Source: Massilia sp. (lineage in GTDB: Bacteria > Pseudomonadota > Gammaproteobacteria > Burkholderiales > Burkholderiaceae_D). From it: a DNA stretch of 6,869 bases. The position numbers and the translations under genes are program-made. The stretch's first letter is position 1, and each line of letters starts with the position of its first letter. Below the pieces are notes generated by a model that saw only the letters and a program-made list of their open reading frames with translations, was not told where the DNA came from and did no database searches. Below are positions 5,200-6,869 of the stretch, piece after piece. Location: assembly GCA_003520365.1 (NCBI GenBank), contig DOUW01000302.1, forward strand, positions 1-6,869. The letters are read 5' to 3'.

Positions 5200-6477
5200 G
5201 TGCGCAACATGCCGCTGACCGACCTGCTGCAGGACCTGCTCGAGGACATCAGCAATCCTCGCATTCTGTGGCAGGCGCTGGCGATCGCGATCGCGGTCGC
5301 CGTCGGCATGCTGCTCGCGCGCATCATCCGGCGCAGCTGGCTGCACGAGGACACGAACGCCGGGGCGATCCGCCGCATCGGCGTCGAGGGCTTCGGCCGG
5401 GTGCTGGGGCCGCTGTTGATCACGGCCGGGGTCTGGCTGGCCATGGTGATCCTGGGCCGGCACCAGAACGTGCACCTGCTGCGCGTGGCCTTGCCGCTGT
5501 TCGCGTCGATGGCCTGGATCCGCATGGTGTTCTATCGGCTGGGGCGGGTCTTCTCCCGCCACCGCCAGCTCGGCACGGCCCTGCAGACCTTCGAGAAGGT
5601 ACTGGCACTGGTGGTGTGGGTTGGGGTTGCTCTCTACCTGACCGGGCAATGGCCCGACATCATCGCCTTCCTCGACACGCATCAGGTGCCGCTTGGCGCG
5701 AAGCGGGCGTCGCTGCTGGCGATCCTGCAAGCCATCGTCTCCGTCGTCGTCCTGATGATGCTGGCCCTGTGGGCCGGCGCCGCGCTGGAAGAGCGCCTGA
5801 TGCGCCTGGAGGGCATGCACACCTCGGTGCGCGTGGTGCTGGCGCGGCTGGGGCGCGCGATCCTGATCCTGGTGTCGGTGCTGGTCAGCCTGGGGCTGGT
5901 CGGCCTCGACCTGACCGTGCTGTCGGTGTTCGGCGGCGCGCTCGGCGTCGGCCTGGGTCTCGGCATGCAGCGTATCGCCAGCAACTACGTGTCCGGCTTC
6001 CTGATCCTGCTGGAACGCAGTTTGTCGATCGGCGACCCGATCACGGTGGACAAGTATTCGGGCCGGGTGGCGCGCATCAACACGCGCACCACGGTGCTGC
6101 AGGCGCTTGACGGCACCCAGACCCTGCTGCCGAACGAAATGCTGATCACCGGCGTGGTCCTGAACCAGGCGACAACCAACAAGGCGGTGCGCCTGAACAC
6201 GAAGGTCACGGTCGCCTACGACAGCGACCTGAACGAAGTCATGGCCCTGCTGGCGCGCCAGGCCGACGCGGTCGAGCGCGTGATCGCGGAGCCGGCGCCT
6301 TCGGTGCAATTGAACGCCTTCGGTCCGCACGGCTACGAGCTGGAGCTGGGCTTTTCGATCATCGATCCGGAAAAGGGCAGCGGCGGCGTGATCTCGGCCG
6401 TGAACAAGAATATCTATGCGCTGGTGCATTCCGGCGCCATCCGACTGGGCCTTCCGCCACAAGCTTCCCCCGTTTGA
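5200..6477 (+). CDS. MscS-family mechanosensitive ion channel
   Basis: A 425-residue inner-membrane protein. Hydrophobic segments lie near residues 22-43, 67-86, 93-112, 131-149, 170-195 and 217-236. The pore-lining helix follows (GGALGVGLGLGMQRIASNYVSGFLILLE, 245-272), with the small-residue Gly/Ala pattern of MscS TM3. The beta-domain entry SIGDPITVD (276-284), then GRVARINTRTTVLQALDG and LLPNEMLI, are standard for the family, and a cytoplasmic alpha/beta domain completes the protein. Such channels open under membrane tension and release solutes during hypo-osmotic shock. With about seven membrane segments and 425 residues it is larger than E. coli MscS (286 residues, three segments). It starts with GTG, supported by AAGG six bases upstream. 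It lies only 8 bp after the RNA methyltransferase gene, so co-expression is likely although the functions are unrelated. Confidence 0.94.
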   Translation: MRNMPLTDLLQDLLEDISNPRILWQALAIAIAVAVGMLLARIIRRSWLHEDTNAGAIRRIGVEGFGRVLGPLLITAGVWLAMVILGRHQNVHLLRVALPLFASMAWIRMVFYRLGRVFSRHRQLGTALQTFEKVLALVVWVGVALYLTGQWPDIIAFLDTHQVPLGAKRASLLAILQAIVSVVVLMMLALWAGAALEERLMRLEGMHTSVRVVLARLGRAILILVSVLVSLGLVGLDLTVLSVFGGALGVGLGLGMQRIASNYVSGFLILLERSLSIGDPITVDKYSGRVARINTRTTVLQALDGTQTLLPNEMLITGVVLNQATTNKAVRLNTKVTVAYDSDLNEVMALLARQADAVERVIAEPAPSVQLNAFGPHGYELELGFSIIDPEKGSGGVISAVNKNIYALVHSGAIRLGLPPQASPV

Positions 6478-6662
6478 TGCATATTTCGCATCCCGGTGTC
6501 GCACATTTCGAATCAGGGTGGATTTATCTGCGCTGTTCGTGCCGTGCGTCATCGGAAAGTGCGTAGAATGCGGGGTTGATCGGCGGCGCGTTCGTGCCGC
6601 TACCGCGACCGTTTCCACAGAAAAACGGCGCCGCACAGACAAGCAATCACTTTGGAGCACTA
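6478..6662 (+). promoter_or_regulatory. Upstream region of the desaturase gene with a -10-like hexamer
   Basis: This 185-bp gap contains TAGAAT at 6564-6569 (five of six matches to the -10 consensus), which would give a leader of roughly 85-90 nt; no good -35 is seen. GTTCGTGCCG occurs twice, at 6535-6544 and 6590-6599, on either side of the hexamer. GGAG at 6654-6657 is the ribosome-binding site of the desaturase. No intrinsic terminator is evident after the channel gene. Confidence 0.4.
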
Positions 6663-6869
6663 ATGACCTTTAGCAACATCCTGCATTCCGTGCTGGAATT
6701 CATGTCCACCGGCCTTGTCGGCCTGAGCGCCTGGGAGGCCGTGGTGTACACGCTGGTGGTGACCCACATCACCATCGCAGCTGTCACCATCTACCTGCAC
6801 CGCCACCAGGCCCACCGCGCACTGGAACTGCATGCGATCCCGAGCCACTTCTTCCGTTTCTGGCTGTGG
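6663..6869 (+). CDS. Membrane fatty acid (acyl-CoA) desaturase, N-terminal part (C-terminus beyond window)
   Basis: Only the first 69 codons are visible; the frame is open to the edge. The translation has a hydrophobic segment (about 25-45: WEAVVYTLVVTHITIAAVTIYL) running straight into the first histidine box HRHQAHR (46-52), followed by ALELH and HFFRFWLW (62-69). This is the start of the OLE1/DesA-type integral membrane desaturases. These use a di-iron centre held by three His boxes to insert a cis double bond (usually delta-9) in acyl chains, adjusting membrane fluidity. The other two boxes lie outside the window, so regiospecificity and intactness are unknown. GGAG five bases before the ATG supports the start. 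It is probably transcribed from its own promoter. Confidence 0.88.
   Translation, partial: MTFSNILHSVLEFMSTGLVGLSAWEAVVYTLVVTHITIAAVTIYLHRHQAHRALELHAIPSHFFRFWLW

Noticed and set aside
4045..6660. 871-codon minus-strand open frame, the longest in the window
   Set aside because: It is antisense to the RNA methyltransferase and the channel, both firmly identified. The composition is His/Gln/Arg/Ala-rich with no recognisable fold and no conserved start context. Long antisense frames are expected when third positions are nearly all G or C.
6416..6673. 85-codon plus-strand ORF bridging the channel end and the desaturase start
   Set aside because: It overlaps the channel's C-terminus in another frame and the desaturase leader, has no ribosome-binding site and shows no family resemblance.

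Overview
The window reads as chromosomal DNA of a GC-rich betaproteobacterium, most likely a Burkholderiales member of the Oxalobacteraceae (Massilia/Telluria/Duganella type). This rests on the GC-rich third codon positions, the gene set (barstar-like protein, purN and an RsmB-family methyltransferase in a row) and the protein sequences. The genus is an inference; no rRNA or other marker is present. No phage, transposase, CRISPR array, tRNA or rRNA was found.

Left part, minus strand (1-2404): from right to left come an exported glycine-zipper 2TM envelope protein (1889-2404), a spacer holding a large palindromic repeat (1713-1857) and a candidate promoter with an inverted repeat (1618-1659), a spermidine-synthase-like methyltransferase (800-1594), and the N-terminal 258 codons of a GspE/PulE-type secretion or pilus ATPase (1-775). 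The ATPase gene runs off the left edge. The last two genes are 24 bp apart and probably form an operon.

Middle (2405-2785): an AT-richer divergent intergenic region of about 380 bp. It must carry the promoters of the glycine-zipper gene (leftward) and of the barstar-like gene (rightward), and it holds a perfect GGTAAC/GTTACC dyad.

Right part, plus strand (2786-6869): a barstar-family protein, purN (purine synthesis step 3), an RsmB/NOP-family rRNA cytosine-5 methyltransferase, a MscS-family mechanosensitive channel, and the first 69 codons of a membrane fatty-acid desaturase that runs off the right edge. purN, the methyltransferase and the channel gene look co-transcribed: the gaps are 29 and 8 bp, and the channel's Shine-Dalgarno overlaps the methyltransferase stop. 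A direct repeat with a 21-bp period and a good -10 hexamer lie just before purN. The desaturase has its own 185-bp upstream region with a -10-like hexamer.

The genes are mostly housekeeping or envelope functions. No clear new multi-gene system is visible. The best leads are the palindromic repeat, the barstar homologue that lacks key barnase-contact residues and has no visible RNase partner, the duplicated motif before purN, and the pairing of an apparently orphan GspE-like ATPase with a spermidine-synthase-like methyltransferase.
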